From Pseudorhodoferax sp965279475 (GTDB lineage: Bacteria; Pseudomonadota; Gammaproteobacteria; Burkholderiales; Burkholderiaceae_C), in the NCBI GenBank assembly GCA_965279475.1, contig CBDIIA010000003.1, forward strand, positions 4,898,001-4,962,000: DNA of 64,000 nucleotides, given 5' to 3'. Shown piece by piece: positions 38,986 to 47,959 of this stretch. Position numbers and translations under genes: made by a program. Under the pieces are notes generated by a model. The model did not search any database, had not been told where the DNA came from, and was given only the letters and a program-made list of their open reading frames with translations. Position 1 is the first letter of the stretch; each line of letters starts with the position of its first letter.

Positions 38986-41966
38986 CCGAAGCCATCAGGA
39001 TCCTGTTTGTCGAGGATTCCGAGGACGACATCAAATTGGCGCTGCGCGCCATGCACAAGGGCGGGCTGGTGGTCAGCTACCGCAGTGTCCAGACACAGGA
39101 GGAACTTCAACACGCCCTGGAGTCGGAGCCGTGGACCGCGGTCATCTCCGACTTCAACATGCCCGGGTTCACCGGGCTGGACGCCCTCAAGCTGTTTCAC
39201 TCGAGCGGGCTGGACATTCCCTTTATCCTGGTGTCCGGCACCATTGGTGAAGAGGTGGCCGTCGAGGCCATGCGCGCGGGGGCCAGTGACTATCTGATGA
39301 AGAAGAGCCTTGCACGCCTGGCTCCCGCTCTGCAGCGCGAAATCAAGGAATCCAAGAGCCGCGAGGCCCATCGCCAGGCGCAGGCCGCTCTCGTGGAAAG
39401 CGAGGCGCGCTATCGAAGCCTGTCGGACCTGTCTTCCGACTGGTATTGGGAACTGGACGAGAACTTCCGCTTTACCGCAGCGTCGCTGGAAGGCATGGGC
39501 AAGTTCGATGAGCGGGCTGCCAGTTGGCTCGGCAAGACCCGATGGGAACTCCCCTACATGAAAGCGGATTGGGCGGCGCACCGGGAGGTGCTTCGGGCGC
39601 ACCAATCGTTTGTCGACGTGGACATTGAAGTGATGCGCAGCAACGGCACGATGCGGTACATGAGCATCAGCGGCGAGCCGCGGTTCAATCGCCTCGGGGT
39701 CTTCTGTGGGTATCGTGGTGTGGGAAAGGACACCACAGAGAAGGCTCAGCACGTACACGACCTGCAGCGCCTGCACTCGGCGATGGATGCCACCGCAGAC
39801 GCGATCTATCTGGTGGACCGGTCGACGCTGACGTTTGTCTACGTCAACGCCGCCGCGTGCATGTTGCAGGAGTGTTCCTGCGAAGAGCTGATGGCGATGG
39901 GGCCGGACCTTGCACTCGGATCATCGCGCGTCGACCTGGCCATGGTGTTCGACGAAGTCATCTCCCACGGGACGAGCCGGGCGCCACGCGAGTTCGAACG
40001 GGTCCGCAAGGATGGATCAACCATCTGGGTGGAGTCGAGAAGTCGAGCGCACCGCTTCGACGCGTCATGGATGATCGTGACGGTCGTTCGTGACATCACC
40101 GATCGAAAGCTCGCAGAGAGCAAGATTGCCCAGTTGAGCAGGGTCAAGGCCGTGCTCAGCGGCATCAACGCATTGATCCTGCGGGAAGCCAAGCGGGAGT
40201 CACTGTTCACCGAAGCCTGTGAGATCGCAGTGAGGGCGGGTGGCTTCCGCATGGCGTGGCTGGCCGTGCCGGACGAATCGAGCAGTTCATTTTCCCTCGT
40301 TGCCTCGACCGGGCTGGACGATGCGTTGAAGGAGGCCATCCAGCGCAATCTTCTGGCAAGGACCGAAGATGCGCCACGGGACCCCGGTTTTCTGCCGCGC
40401 ATCATCAGTGACAGGAAGGCACGTGTCTTCAATGATCTGATGCACGAATCACAAAGCGGGTTCGGAAGCAAGCACCTCGAATCCGGTATCCGGTCGGTCG
40501 TGTTTCTGCCGCTGATGGTGTCCGATGTCGGAGCGGGCGTCCTCGTGCTTTGTGCATCCGAGCCGGATTTCTTCCAGCAGCAGGAACTGGATCTGCTGAG
40601 CGAGTTGGCGGACAACATTGCTTTCGCGGTCGACCATATCGAAAAGCAGGCTCGGTTGGACTACCTGGCGTTCTACGATGTGCTGACAGGGCTGGCGAAT
40701 CGAAAGTTGTTCTTCGACCGGGTCACGCAGGCGGCGCGCAGTGCATCCGGCAATGGCAGCAAGATGGCCGTCTACATCGTTGACATCGAGAGATTCAAGA
40801 ACATCAACGACAGCCTGGGTCGACCGGCGGGGGACGCGGTGCTGAAGCAGGTCGCCGATTGGCTCGCGCACAACGCAGGCGATGCCGGACTGCTGGCTCG
40901 CGTGGGTTCGGACCAGTTTGCCGCGTTGCTTCCGCAGGTCCGGCCCAGTGGAGATCTCGTGAAGCTGATGGACCGCGTGGTCGCGTCGTTCTCCGAGCAC
41001 TCGTTCGTGGTCGGCGACGTCACACTGCGCTTGGCGGTCAAGTTCGGGGTTGCGCTGTTCCCCGAAGACGGCACGGACGCCGACACGCTTTTCAAGAATG
41101 CAGAGGCGGCCCTCAAGAACGCCAAGCAAGGTGGTAGCCGCTATCTCTTCTACAACCACAGGATGACGGCGAATGTGGCCGCGCGCCTGACCCTGGAGAA
41201 CCAATTGCGGCGGGCCTACGAACAAGAGCAGTTCGTGTTGCACTATCAGCCGAAGCTGCATCTGGGGACCGGAAAGTTGATCGGAGCCGAAGCACTGATA
41301 CGCTGGAACGATCCATCGACAGGTCTGGTGCCGCCAGGACGCTTCATTCCTGTGCTGGAACAGACCGGATTGATTCACGAAGTCGGTCGTTGGGCTCTGA
41401 GAAAGGCGGTGTCGGACTATCTTGAATGGAAGGCTGGAGGCCTGTTGTCCACTCGTATCGCGGTCAACGTGTCCGCGCTGCAACTGCGCGACCGAGGTTT
41501 CGTCGCAGAAATCCACAAGACCGTCAGCGTCGATCCGGAAGCATCGTTCGGGCTGGAACTGGAGATCACGGAAAGTCTGGTGATGGAGGACGTCAAACAG
41601 AGCATTGCCATTCTGCAAGCGGTGCGGGATCTTGGCGTCACGGTCGCAATTGACGACTTCGGGACGGGTTTCTCATCGCTGAGCTACCTTGCCAAGTTGC
41701 CCATCGACACTCTCAAGATCGACCAATCGTTCATTGCGGACATGCTTGGTAACGCCGCGGGATCGACCCTGGTGGGAACCATCATCACGCTGGCCCATGC
41801 GATGAACCTGAAAGTAGTTGCTGAAGGCGTCGAGACCGTGGAGCAGGAGCGACTCCTGAGTATTCTCGGATGTGATGCAGTACAGGGCTACCTGTACAGC
41901 AAAGCGGTCCCGCGAGATGAATTTGAAAGCGGGTTTTTGCGAACAGAGGCCGAAGTATCCCGTTGA
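38982..41966 (+). CDS. REC-PAS-PAS-GAF-GGDEF-EAL signalling protein
   Basis: A 994-residue cytoplasmic protein. In order: receiver (residues about 5-125, VEDSEDD, Asp in VISDFNMPGF), two PAS domains (about 140-400), a GAF-like domain (about 410-560), GGDEF (about 570-725) and EAL (about 735-985). The GGDEF signature is degenerate (RVGSDQFAALL), so it probably no longer makes cyclic di-GMP. The EAL domain keeps GAEALIRWNDP, EITESLVME, IDDFGTGFSSL and EGVET, so cyclic di-GMP hydrolysis is likely. It is the output of the kinase/receiver operon before it. Confidence 0.92.
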   Translation: MTEAIRILFVEDSEDDIKLALRAMHKGGLVVSYRSVQTQEELQHALESEPWTAVISDFNMPGFTGLDALKLFHSSGLDIPFILVSGTIGEEVAVEAMRAGASDYLMKKSLARLAPALQREIKESKSREAHRQAQAALVESEARYRSLSDLSSDWYWELDENFRFTAASLEGMGKFDERAASWLGKTRWELPYMKADWAAHREVLRAHQSFVDVDIEVMRSNGTMRYMSISGEPRFNRLGVFCGYRGVGKDTTEKAQHVHDLQRLHSAMDATADAIYLVDRSTLTFVYVNAAACMLQECSCEELMAMGPDLALGSSRVDLAMVFDEVISHGTSRAPREFERVRKDGSTIWVESRSRAHRFDASWMIVTVVRDITDRKLAESKIAQLSRVKAVLSGINALILREAKRESLFTEACEIAVRAGGFRMAWLAVPDESSSSFSLVASTGLDDALKEAIQRNLLARTEDAPRDPGFLPRIISDRKARVFNDLMHESQSGFGSKHLESGIRSVVFLPLMVSDVGAGVLVLCASEPDFFQQQELDLLSELADNIAFAVDHIEKQARLDYLAFYDVLTGLANRKLFFDRVTQAARSASGNGSKMAVYIVDIERFKNINDSLGRPAGDAVLKQVADWLAHNAGDAGLLARVGSDQFAALLPQVRPSGDLVKLMDRVVASFSEHSFVVGDVTLRLAVKFGVALFPEDGTDADTLFKNAEAALKNAKQGGSRYLFYNHRMTANVAARLTLENQLRRAYEQEQFVLHYQPKLHLGTGKLIGAEALIRWNDPSTGLVPPGRFIPVLEQTGLIHEVGRWALRKAVSDYLEWKAGGLLSTRIAVNVSALQLRDRGFVAEIHKTVSVDPEASFGLELEITESLVMEDVKQSIAILQAVRDLGVTVAIDDFGTGFSSLSYLAKLPIDTLKIDQSFIADMLGNAAGSTLVGTIITLAHAMNLKVVAEGVETVEQERLLSILGCDAVQGYLYSKAVPRDEFESGFLRTEAEVSR

Positions 41967-42164
41967 TCTCGGCAAGCGGATCGAGCACTGCCGCGGCTCT
42001 TGCTACGCACCTTCGACCTGCAGAAATGCCGTCGGGCGAATTGCGCGGAACAATCCGGACATACTGCACACTCCGCGCAGCCGCAACACGCACTTGTCCG
42101 TGCAGGACTACACCGCTGTCGGCGCAAAAGCGCAAGATCTTGGCATCCCACCTTGGAGAACGCC

Positions 42165-42362
42165 ATGGACACGCCTACCGAGATGATCAGCCTGGAGAAG
42201 CACTATCAAGTGCGACACTGGACACGTCAATTGCACTGTACCGAGGCGGAACTCTACGAAGCGGTGCGTGTTGCGGGCAGGGACGTGAGAAACGTCCGGC
42301 TGTTCCGCGCCGCCATGCCGCATAGCGCATTCATCTCCAACTCGGCATCGGCTTATCGATGA
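42165..42362 (+). CDS. DUF3606-domain small protein
   Basis: A 65-residue protein with the DUF3606 pattern (YQVRHWTRQLHCTEAELYEAVRVAG). GGAG lies 7 bases before the ATG. The domain has no known function; copies are often found near stress or accessory genes in proteobacteria. Confidence 0.75.
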   Translation: MDTPTEMISLEKHYQVRHWTRQLHCTEAELYEAVRVAGRDVRNVRLFRAAMPHSAFISNSASAYR

Positions 42363-42468
42363 GCGCACAGCGTGCATGCGCAGCGGGGGTCTGGGCGCCG
42401 CGATTCGGCCTGCTGTCTTACCGTCGGGCCTGCGCAATGCACGGACACTGGGTTCTTTAAGGAACTCC

Positions 42469-42654
42469 ATGACCGATCCCCGAAATGTGGCCCACGACAA
42501 GAAAGTGGCTCAAGAGAAAAAGCACCACGGCGAAGAAGTCGTACCTGATGCTGCCGAGAAGCCGCAGCCCGGGCGCAAGCCGCATCTGAACCATCACGCC
42601 AGCGACGACGCAAAACCGACTGACGAGCAAGGGGCAGGTTCGTCGAACCAGTAG
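42469..42654 (+). CDS. hypothetical small hydrophilic protein
   Basis: A 61-residue, highly charged protein (MTDPRNVAHDKKVAQEKKHH at the start, proline-rich middle), preceded by AAGGA at a good distance. Composition suggests a disordered protein. It follows the DUF3606 gene. Confidence 0.5.
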   Translation: MTDPRNVAHDKKVAQEKKHHGEEVVPDAAEKPQPGRKPHLNHHASDDAKPTDEQGAGSSNQ

Positions 42655-42833
42655 GGTCCGTTGGTGGCAGAGTGCGTGCCAGATCGTAGGCTGCGCCACT
42701 GCCATCGTTGCCTTTGCGTACGTCGTGAGGCTGTCACACGAGATCCCGTCAGATCCTCATGGTTGCAAGTGCCGGGGCCGCATCACGGCTTCTGTGCGCT
42801 AACGGACTGACAGTGATCTCTATTGAGTTGAGC

Positions 42834-43982
42834 ATGCAAGGCCGCACGTTCGAAGATCGGCGTCACATGCACAATTTCTTGATTCGCAATCGCGAAGAAC
42901 TCGTTGCAAGGTGCAAATCCAAAGTTGCATTGCGTCCTGCCCGCGTGCCTTCCAACGAACAGCTGACCAACGGCATACCGCTGTTCCTGGACCAGTTGAT
43001 TCGTACCTTGGCGGCAGAGGAGGCCGGGCAGTCGGAGACCAGCACAGATATCTCCGGACCCTCGGGGGGTGATGCGCTCGCGCTTTCCGAGATCGGCCTT
43101 GCGGCCGCGCTACATGGCAAGGATCTGCTGCGCCTCGGATATTCGGTCGATCAAGTCGTCCACGACTATGGAGACCTCTGCCAGGCCATCACCGAGCTTG
43201 CCTTTGAACGGGATGCACCATTCGCGATTGATGAGTTTCGTACTCTCAACCGATGCCTGGACAACGCGATTGCAGATGCCGTCACATCGTTCGGCGTCGA
43301 GCGTGATCTACAGGTTTCCGAGCACAACGCGTTGCAGGAGAACCTGCGTGTGGGCCAGTTGGCACACGAGCTGCGGAATGCGCTGACAGCCGCCAATCTT
43401 GCGGTACGCGCCATGGAATTGGGAAACCTCACCTTGACTGGTGCAACCGGTGCGGTCCTGAAGCGCAGCCTCGTGACGCTCGGCAACCTCGTCACGCAAT
43501 CACTGGCGCAGGCAAGCGCGCCGCGGCCACAGGTGGCTTTCTCCCTCTCTGACTTCATTGCCGAAGCCGCAGACGCCGCCAGACTGAATGCAGCCGCTAC
43601 AGGCTGCACCCTCGACGTGCCTGAGGTAGATCGCGGACTGGGCATCAGCGGAAATCGGGAACTGCTACGAGGCGCGCTAGCCAACTTGCTGCAGAACGCA
43701 TTCAAATTTACGCACTTCCACACAGAGATTGTTCTCAAGGCGTACCGGGCTGGTCCACATGTCTGCATTGAAGTGAGAGATCAGTGCGGAGGGCTTCCCC
43801 AAGGCATAGAACACAAGCTGTTCACGCCGTTCACACAGCGGCACCACCAACGGTCCGGTGTGGGACTTGGCTTGTCCATCGCGAAGCAGAACGTCGTAGC
43901 GGACGATGGCACGCTGACGGTGCAGGACTTTCCGGGCACTGGATGCGTCTTCACCATACGGCTTCCTTACCGCCCCTTGTGA
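42834..43982 (+). CDS. soluble sensor histidine kinase
   Basis: A 382-residue kinase with no membrane segments. The N-terminal about 175 residues form a helical sensory region like RsbR/RsbT-co-antagonist-type kinases (LRLGYSVDQVVHDYGDLCQ). The H-box is GQLAHELRNALTAA; ATPase motifs NLLQNAFKF, VRDQCGGLP and GVGLGLSIAKQNV are present. Starts at 42759 or 42867 are also possible. No receiver gene is adjacent. Confidence 0.85.
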   Translation: MQGRTFEDRRHMHNFLIRNREELVARCKSKVALRPARVPSNEQLTNGIPLFLDQLIRTLAAEEAGQSETSTDISGPSGGDALALSEIGLAAALHGKDLLRLGYSVDQVVHDYGDLCQAITELAFERDAPFAIDEFRTLNRCLDNAIADAVTSFGVERDLQVSEHNALQENLRVGQLAHELRNALTAANLAVRAMELGNLTLTGATGAVLKRSLVTLGNLVTQSLAQASAPRPQVAFSLSDFIAEAADAARLNAAATGCTLDVPEVDRGLGISGNRELLRGALANLLQNAFKFTHFHTEIVLKAYRAGPHVCIEVRDQCGGLPQGIEHKLFTPFTQRHHQRSGVGLGLSIAKQNVVADDGTLTVQDFPGTGCVFTIRLPYRPL

Positions 43983-44361
43983 ACACCTTTTCTTCGTCAC
44001 GAAGATCCACTTGTCCTTCAACAGCCCAGTCCAAGCGCCCAACGGTCATTCGACTGTCACGCTCTTGGCAAGGTTTCTGGACTTCTGCCGCCGCATAACT
44101 TCGCTGCGCGAAGTGAGCGGCGTCCAAGCCGCGCAGTGCGGCTATTCTTGACAATTAAAGTCGTAAACACAGTCGCAGTAGCCCCACTGACTACGCCTGG
44201 CCATCGCAGAGGTCTTCGAACGCAATCACAGCTGCTACGGGTACCCTCCCGATAACACGAAGGCAACACGGCTGCGACACGGCGACATCTGGCGCCAACT
44301 CTTGCCCCACATACTTTGGCATGCCTTGAGCTTCTGCCAACGGCGACTAACTGGGGGCCCG
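43983..44361. other. gene-free gap at island edge
   Basis: No gene is seen in this 379-bp stretch. It contains a glmS-3'-end-like repeat with a hairpin (44041-44144), then an AT-richer segment before the Sel1-like lipoprotein gene. Confidence 0.5.
44041..44144. repeat. partial copy of glmS 3' end plus downstream hairpin (distal copy)
   Basis: Plus-strand GGTCATTCGACTGTCACGCT and following bases read, on the minus strand, as a glmS-like tail ending NLAKSVTVE-stop. The next 60 bases repeat 47881-47942 almost exactly, including the hairpin ACTTCGC-TGC-GCGAAGT. This forms a direct repeat with 47839-47942 flanking about 3.7 kb of accessory DNA. Confidence 0.7.
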
Positions 44362-44862
44362 ATGCCTGCAAAAAAGCGATCTTGTACTCGACCATCAACT
44401 TGTCGCGCGGCGCTGGTCTTGACCCTGTTGCTGATCACGCTGCAAGCATGCGCCACGATCGACCCCGCACTACTTGCGGCCATCGCCGATGTGACTGCGC
44501 GCCCTGACGCTGCGGCGCGCGATCGACTGCGGCCATACGCCGAACGGGGCAACGCGACTGCCATCGTTGAAATCTGCGTGGCCTACGGACGCAGCATGGA
44601 CACCTACGTGCGTGGCCAAGAGCGAGTGCGTGCCTTCGAATGGTGCCGACTCGCAGCCAACGCCGGCGACGTGCGTTCACAGTTCCACCTCGGCACCTTC
44701 TATGCGCAGGGCATCGGCACCGTGGAAGACCGTGTGCAGGCCCTGCACTGGTTCCAACTTGCGGCGCAGCGCGGCCATGCAGGAGCCGAAGACGCGGCGC
44801 GGGGATTGGAAGGGAAGCCGCCGATCTGCCGCAACTGGTTGATCGGTTGCCGACTCATATAA
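44362..44862 (+). CDS. Sel1-repeat lipoprotein
   Basis: A 166-residue protein with a lipoprotein signal (LVLTLLLITLQACATID) and two or three Sel1-like repeats (AFEWCRLAANAGDVRSQFHLGTFY, ALHWFQLAAQRGHAGAEDAA). GGGGG precedes the ATG. Sel1 repeats mediate protein contacts; no specific role can be given. It is the first gene inside the segment flanked by glmS-end repeats. Confidence 0.8.
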   Translation: MPAKKRSCTRPSTCRAALVLTLLLITLQACATIDPALLAAIADVTARPDAAARDRLRPYAERGNATAIVEICVAYGRSMDTYVRGQERVRAFEWCRLAANAGDVRSQFHLGTFYAQGIGTVEDRVQALHWFQLAAQRGHAGAEDAARGLEGKPPICRNWLIGCRLI

Positions 44863-44929
44863 GTGGCCGCGACGCTTGCGAGATGGCCTCGTAAGCAGCC
44901 CCAGGGCCACCGTGCCCTGCAAGGGCGCA

Positions 44930-45119
44930 GACGAAGCTTGCAAAGCGTAGTCCAAACGCGAGACCTTCTGCGAGGAGAGCCCGTCGCGCCGGGTGATGGC
45001 TCCGACGAGCGACTGCCATCCACCCGCAATCAGCGGATAACCAATGAGCGAAAATTCGTCCACCAAGCCGGCCTTGATCAACGCTTCTGCGACATCCGCG
45101 CCTCCCGTGAGGTAGATAT
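44930..45119 (-). pseudogene. dihydrofolate-reductase-family (RibD C-terminal-like) fragment
   Basis: The minus strand reads DIYLTGGADVAEALIKAGLVDE and then FSLIGYPLIAGG, the C-terminal half of a DHFR/RibD-C family protein. The similarity begins abruptly at 45119, exactly where the DUF4424 gene stops, and there is no start codon for a full domain. It is a truncated remnant, probably from a rearrangement at this edge. Confidence 0.7.
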
Positions 45120-46127
45120 CTATCGAGCCTCTACTGTGTAGAAATAGACAACCAGTTTGTCTTGAGGCACGAAATTCGCGTGTCTGAACTCAAGCGTCGT
45201 CGCACTGGTGCGCTGAGACTTGCCCGGAAAGCACAGCGATACGATCTGGTCGGGCGTATCTTTCTCGATCACCAGTCTGAACTCGGCTATCGGACCGAGC
45301 CAATTTCTGCCCGTGCCCAGCACGTACTCCACATCCCTCAAGGTCACCACGACGGACTTGGGATTGGTCGCCGCGAGCAACTTGACTTGCCGATCGACAG
45401 CGCGCTGCGCGCCCTCGTGCGTACAGGCTTCAACCGTCTTCTTTTCGGACCCGTCTGCAGACGACGGAACCAGATTGTTTCCTCGGACAAATCCGTGACC
45501 CGATTGGTAGGGCAAGTCATAGACCATGCCGACAAAGGGCGCGTATTCATGTTCGACGGCCAGTTCCCGCATTGCCGGGAACAGTTGTTCCCAGACCATA
45601 GTCTCCGCAACTTTCCAGTTGGGAGTGTCAAACTTTTCTGTGCCTGAAACGGCCCGCCGTTGGGTTTTGGTCAAGCCGTCGCCGCCATCCGGCGCAACTC
45701 CGAACGTTTCGAAGATTTGCTTCTCAGATAGACCCGCCGCCCGCAGCGTGGCGGTAACGTCCCGGCCGTCGACCTCTGCACGACGGTGCCGCTTTGTTGC
45801 CACCGAGGATCCATCGACCCTTGCCACGAAGGACGTCATCGGCTGTTCGTTGGCGTCGACCGCCGCCTGACCAGCGTTCCAGCCGTAGGGAGGCATCGGG
45901 AAGGCGACAGTAGCTTGGATGTCTGTACTGCTCTCATTGAGAAAGCGGTACTGGACATTTATGCGCTTCGTAGAGACAGCGAGTGTCTCTTGAACCATGC
46001 GAATGTCCTGGCTCTTGAGGAGTGTGATTCCACCGGCGCCCACCCGCGCTGTAGTGTCGTTGGCAAAAACACTTGCTGGAGCCAGCAAGCAGGCCACCAG
46101 CCTGACAAGATTCAAATATTGATGCAT
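45120..46127 (-). CDS. DUF4424-family exported protein
   Basis: A 335-residue protein. After a signal peptide (LVRLVACLLAPASVFA) the mature part starts NDTTARVGAGGITLLKSQDI, then NVQYRFLNESSTDIQATVAF, the DUF4424 pattern of a periplasmic protein of unknown role. ATG 46127 fits the signal peptide better than an upstream start. Its stop abuts the DHFR-family fragment. Confidence 0.8.
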   Translation of the reverse strand: MHQYLNLVRLVACLLAPASVFANDTTARVGAGGITLLKSQDIRMVQETLAVSTKRINVQYRFLNESSTDIQATVAFPMPPYGWNAGQAAVDANEQPMTSFVARVDGSSVATKRHRRAEVDGRDVTATLRAAGLSEKQIFETFGVAPDGGDGLTKTQRRAVSGTEKFDTPNWKVAETMVWEQLFPAMRELAVEHEYAPFVGMVYDLPYQSGHGFVRGNNLVPSSADGSEKKTVEACTHEGAQRAVDRQVKLLAATNPKSVVVTLRDVEYVLGTGRNWLGPIAEFRLVIEKDTPDQIVSLCFPGKSQRTSATTLEFRHANFVPQDKLVVYFYTVEAR

Positions 46128-46622
46128 GAGATATTGCGCCACGTCGTGGCTTTGAATCAAGCAGACAGCGCCGCATGCGACGCTCCGGAGACCACGAGTA
46201 CGCTGAAAGCCACGGCGCATGTCCGCATGCCGGTGTGCTGGAAGTTCACGAGAGTTCTTCCTTTCTAGGATGTCGCCGAGCTCGGCATGAACGTTGATGC
46301 GACGGGTCCTAGTGTGGAAAGCTCCGGTTTCAAGCGGATTGCAAAGACTCGGCAGGGTGTTTCAAATGTTGTTGTGCTCGACCCCTTCGCTGGCGCCCTC
46401 AGTCTTCGCTCGAAGCAATATCAGCGCCTCTCCAACGATTTTTGGGGCGTGAACACCAACGGAGTATGGTGATGTCCGGTCTCCGCTGACGACACCGTGC
46501 CAAAGATAGAGACCCGGCGTCCAAGGTCGCGCCGATACAGGTTGAACTCGTCGGGGCGCAGAATCATCTGTAGTCGTGGCGCTAAGATTCTGGTCCGACC
46601 GACCCCTTGGCAGACCGGAGTG
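46128..46622. other. gene-free stretch between DUF4424 gene and IS5 element
   Basis: I find no supportable gene in these 495 bp. Short open frames have no family features. The presumed promoter of the DUF4424 gene lies at the left end and the IS5 target site at the right end. Confidence 0.5.
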
Positions 46623-47732
46623 CTAAGGCAACGCTGAACAAGGGTCTAGTTTCATAGTCCGCATCGAATGATTTCGCGATGCGAAATCGACCGTCTGAAA
46701 TTGGTTGATCTCAGGCGATTTCGAGGTGGTTTCAGGCTGTGTTGCGCACTTTGCACCAGCTTCGGACGCACTCATGCCAAGTGTCCTCGCGCCAGGTAGA
46801 TGTTGGCCAGCCCCGAGCACGACAAACGAACGGGTCGCATTCTTCGCCAGGCCGCGGTAGCGGACCTTGCTGAATCCCCATAGCCGCTTGACCACCGCGA
46901 AGACATGCTCCACCCGAGCACGCACCCGCGACTTGCTGCGGTTCTTCGCGCGTTGCACCTCGTCGATCTGGTCGCGCCTGCGCACGCGCTGGTTGGTGAA
47001 GTCGCGTGCCCGCGGCGCCTTGCTGTGCATCAGTGCCCTCTGGCTCGCGTAGGCGCTGTCACCGTAGACGCGTTGTTCATGGCCGTGCAGAAGATCGGGC
47101 AATGGGTGCTTGTCGTGTATGTTGGCAGCGGTGACCACCGCGCTATGCGCCAGACCGGTGCGGCTGTCCACGCCGATATGCATCTTCATCCCGAAATACC
47201 ACTGCTGGCCCTTGCGGGTCTGGTGCATCTCGGGGTCGCGTGATTTGTCGATGTTCTTGGTCGAGCTGGGCGCGCCGATGATGGTGGCATCCACAATGGT
47301 TCCGGTGCCCACCTTCAGGCCGCGCGACTGCAGCACCTGGCCGACGGTGGCGAACAATGCCTCGCCCAGCTTGTACGTCTCCAGCAGGCGGCGGAACTTG
47401 AGCAGTGTGGTGCCATCGGGTACGCGCTCACGGCCCAGGTCGATGCCGACGAAGCGGCGCAGCGCTGTGCTGTCGAGCAAGGCTTCCTCGCAGGCCTCAT
47501 CGGCCAGGTTGAACCAGTGCTGCACGAAGTACATGCGCAGCATCCGCTCCAAGCCGATCGGAGGGCGGCCGTTGCCGGCCTTGGGATAGTGGGGCTCGAT
47601 CATCGCACAGAGCTCCTGCCAGGGGACGATGTCATTCATCGTGGCCAAGAACACATCGCGCTTGGTCGCTTTGCGATATTGCTCGAACCCGGCTTCTTGG
47701 TCGGCAGCGGCAGCTAGGGTTTGTTGCTTCAT
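46623..47732 (-). CDS. IS5-family transposase with C-terminal frameshift
   Basis: A DDE transposase with IS5 hallmarks: MLRMYFVQHWFNLADEACEE, first Asp in GTIVDATIIGAPSST, second Asp in VYGDSAYAS, Glu in RARVEHVFAVVKRLWGF. The open frame has 369 codons, but the normal end is out of frame. At a run of four C on the plus strand (46811-46814), removing one base restores GLANIYLARGHLA and a stop at 46772-46774, giving about 319 residues as expected. The present frame instead runs through the left inverted repeat and stops in flanking DNA. The catalytic core is intact, so activity cannot be excluded. Confidence 0.9.
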   Translation of the reverse strand: MKQQTLAAAADQEAGFEQYRKATKRDVFLATMNDIVPWQELCAMIEPHYPKAGNGRPPIGLERMLRMYFVQHWFNLADEACEEALLDSTALRRFVGIDLGRERVPDGTTLLKFRRLLETYKLGEALFATVGQVLQSRGLKVGTGTIVDATIIGAPSSTKNIDKSRDPEMHQTRKGQQWYFGMKMHIGVDSRTGLAHSAVVTAANIHDKHPLPDLLHGHEQRVYGDSAYASQRALMHSKAPRARDFTNQRVRRRDQIDEVQRAKNRSKSRVRARVEHVFAVVKRLWGFSKVRYRGLAKNATRSFVVLGAGQHLPGARTLGMSASEAGAKCATQPETTSKSPEINQFQTVDFASRNHSMRTMKLDPCSALP

Positions 47733-47783
47733 CGCAGTTCAACGCATCAGCATCGGGGGTAGTGGACCTTATTCAGCGTTGCC
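46627..47783 (-). mobile_element. IS5-family insertion sequence
   Basis: A 1157-bp element bounded by inverted repeats GGCAACGCTGAACAAGG (left) and CCTTATTCAGCGTTGCC (right, reverse strand), matching at all but one position. Flanking tetranucleotides are CTAA on the left and TTAA on the right. Both fit the IS5 target YTAR but are not identical, so the insertion is old or one flank was exchanged. The transposase is on the minus strand. Confidence 0.85.
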
Positions 47784-47820
47784 TTAATGCGCTGTCTCAG
47801 ACATTAATGGCAAAGAACAG

Positions 47821-47942
47821 CGGCTACGCCGCACCCCTGCCCGTCATTCGACGGTCACGCTCTTTGCAAGATTCCTCGGCTTCTGCCGCCGCATAACTTC
47901 GCTGCGCGAAGTGAGCGGCGTCCAAGCCACGCAGTGCGGCTA
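47821..47942. repeat. duplicate of glmS 3' end plus hairpin (proximal copy)
   Basis: Bases 47821-47873 repeat 47938-47990, the true glmS 3' end, at all but one position. Bases 47881-47942 repeat 44083-44144. On the minus strand this copy reads PRNLAKSVTVE-stop, like glmS itself. It lies between the IS5 element and the intact glmS end, forming tandem glmS tails 117 bp apart. Confidence 0.8.
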
Positions 47943-47959
47943 CGCCGCACCCGTGCCCG

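Noticed and set aside
46287..46472. 61-codon plus-strand frame as a small gene
   Set aside because: No ribosome binding site, no family likeness, and it lies in degraded DNA beside an IS element.
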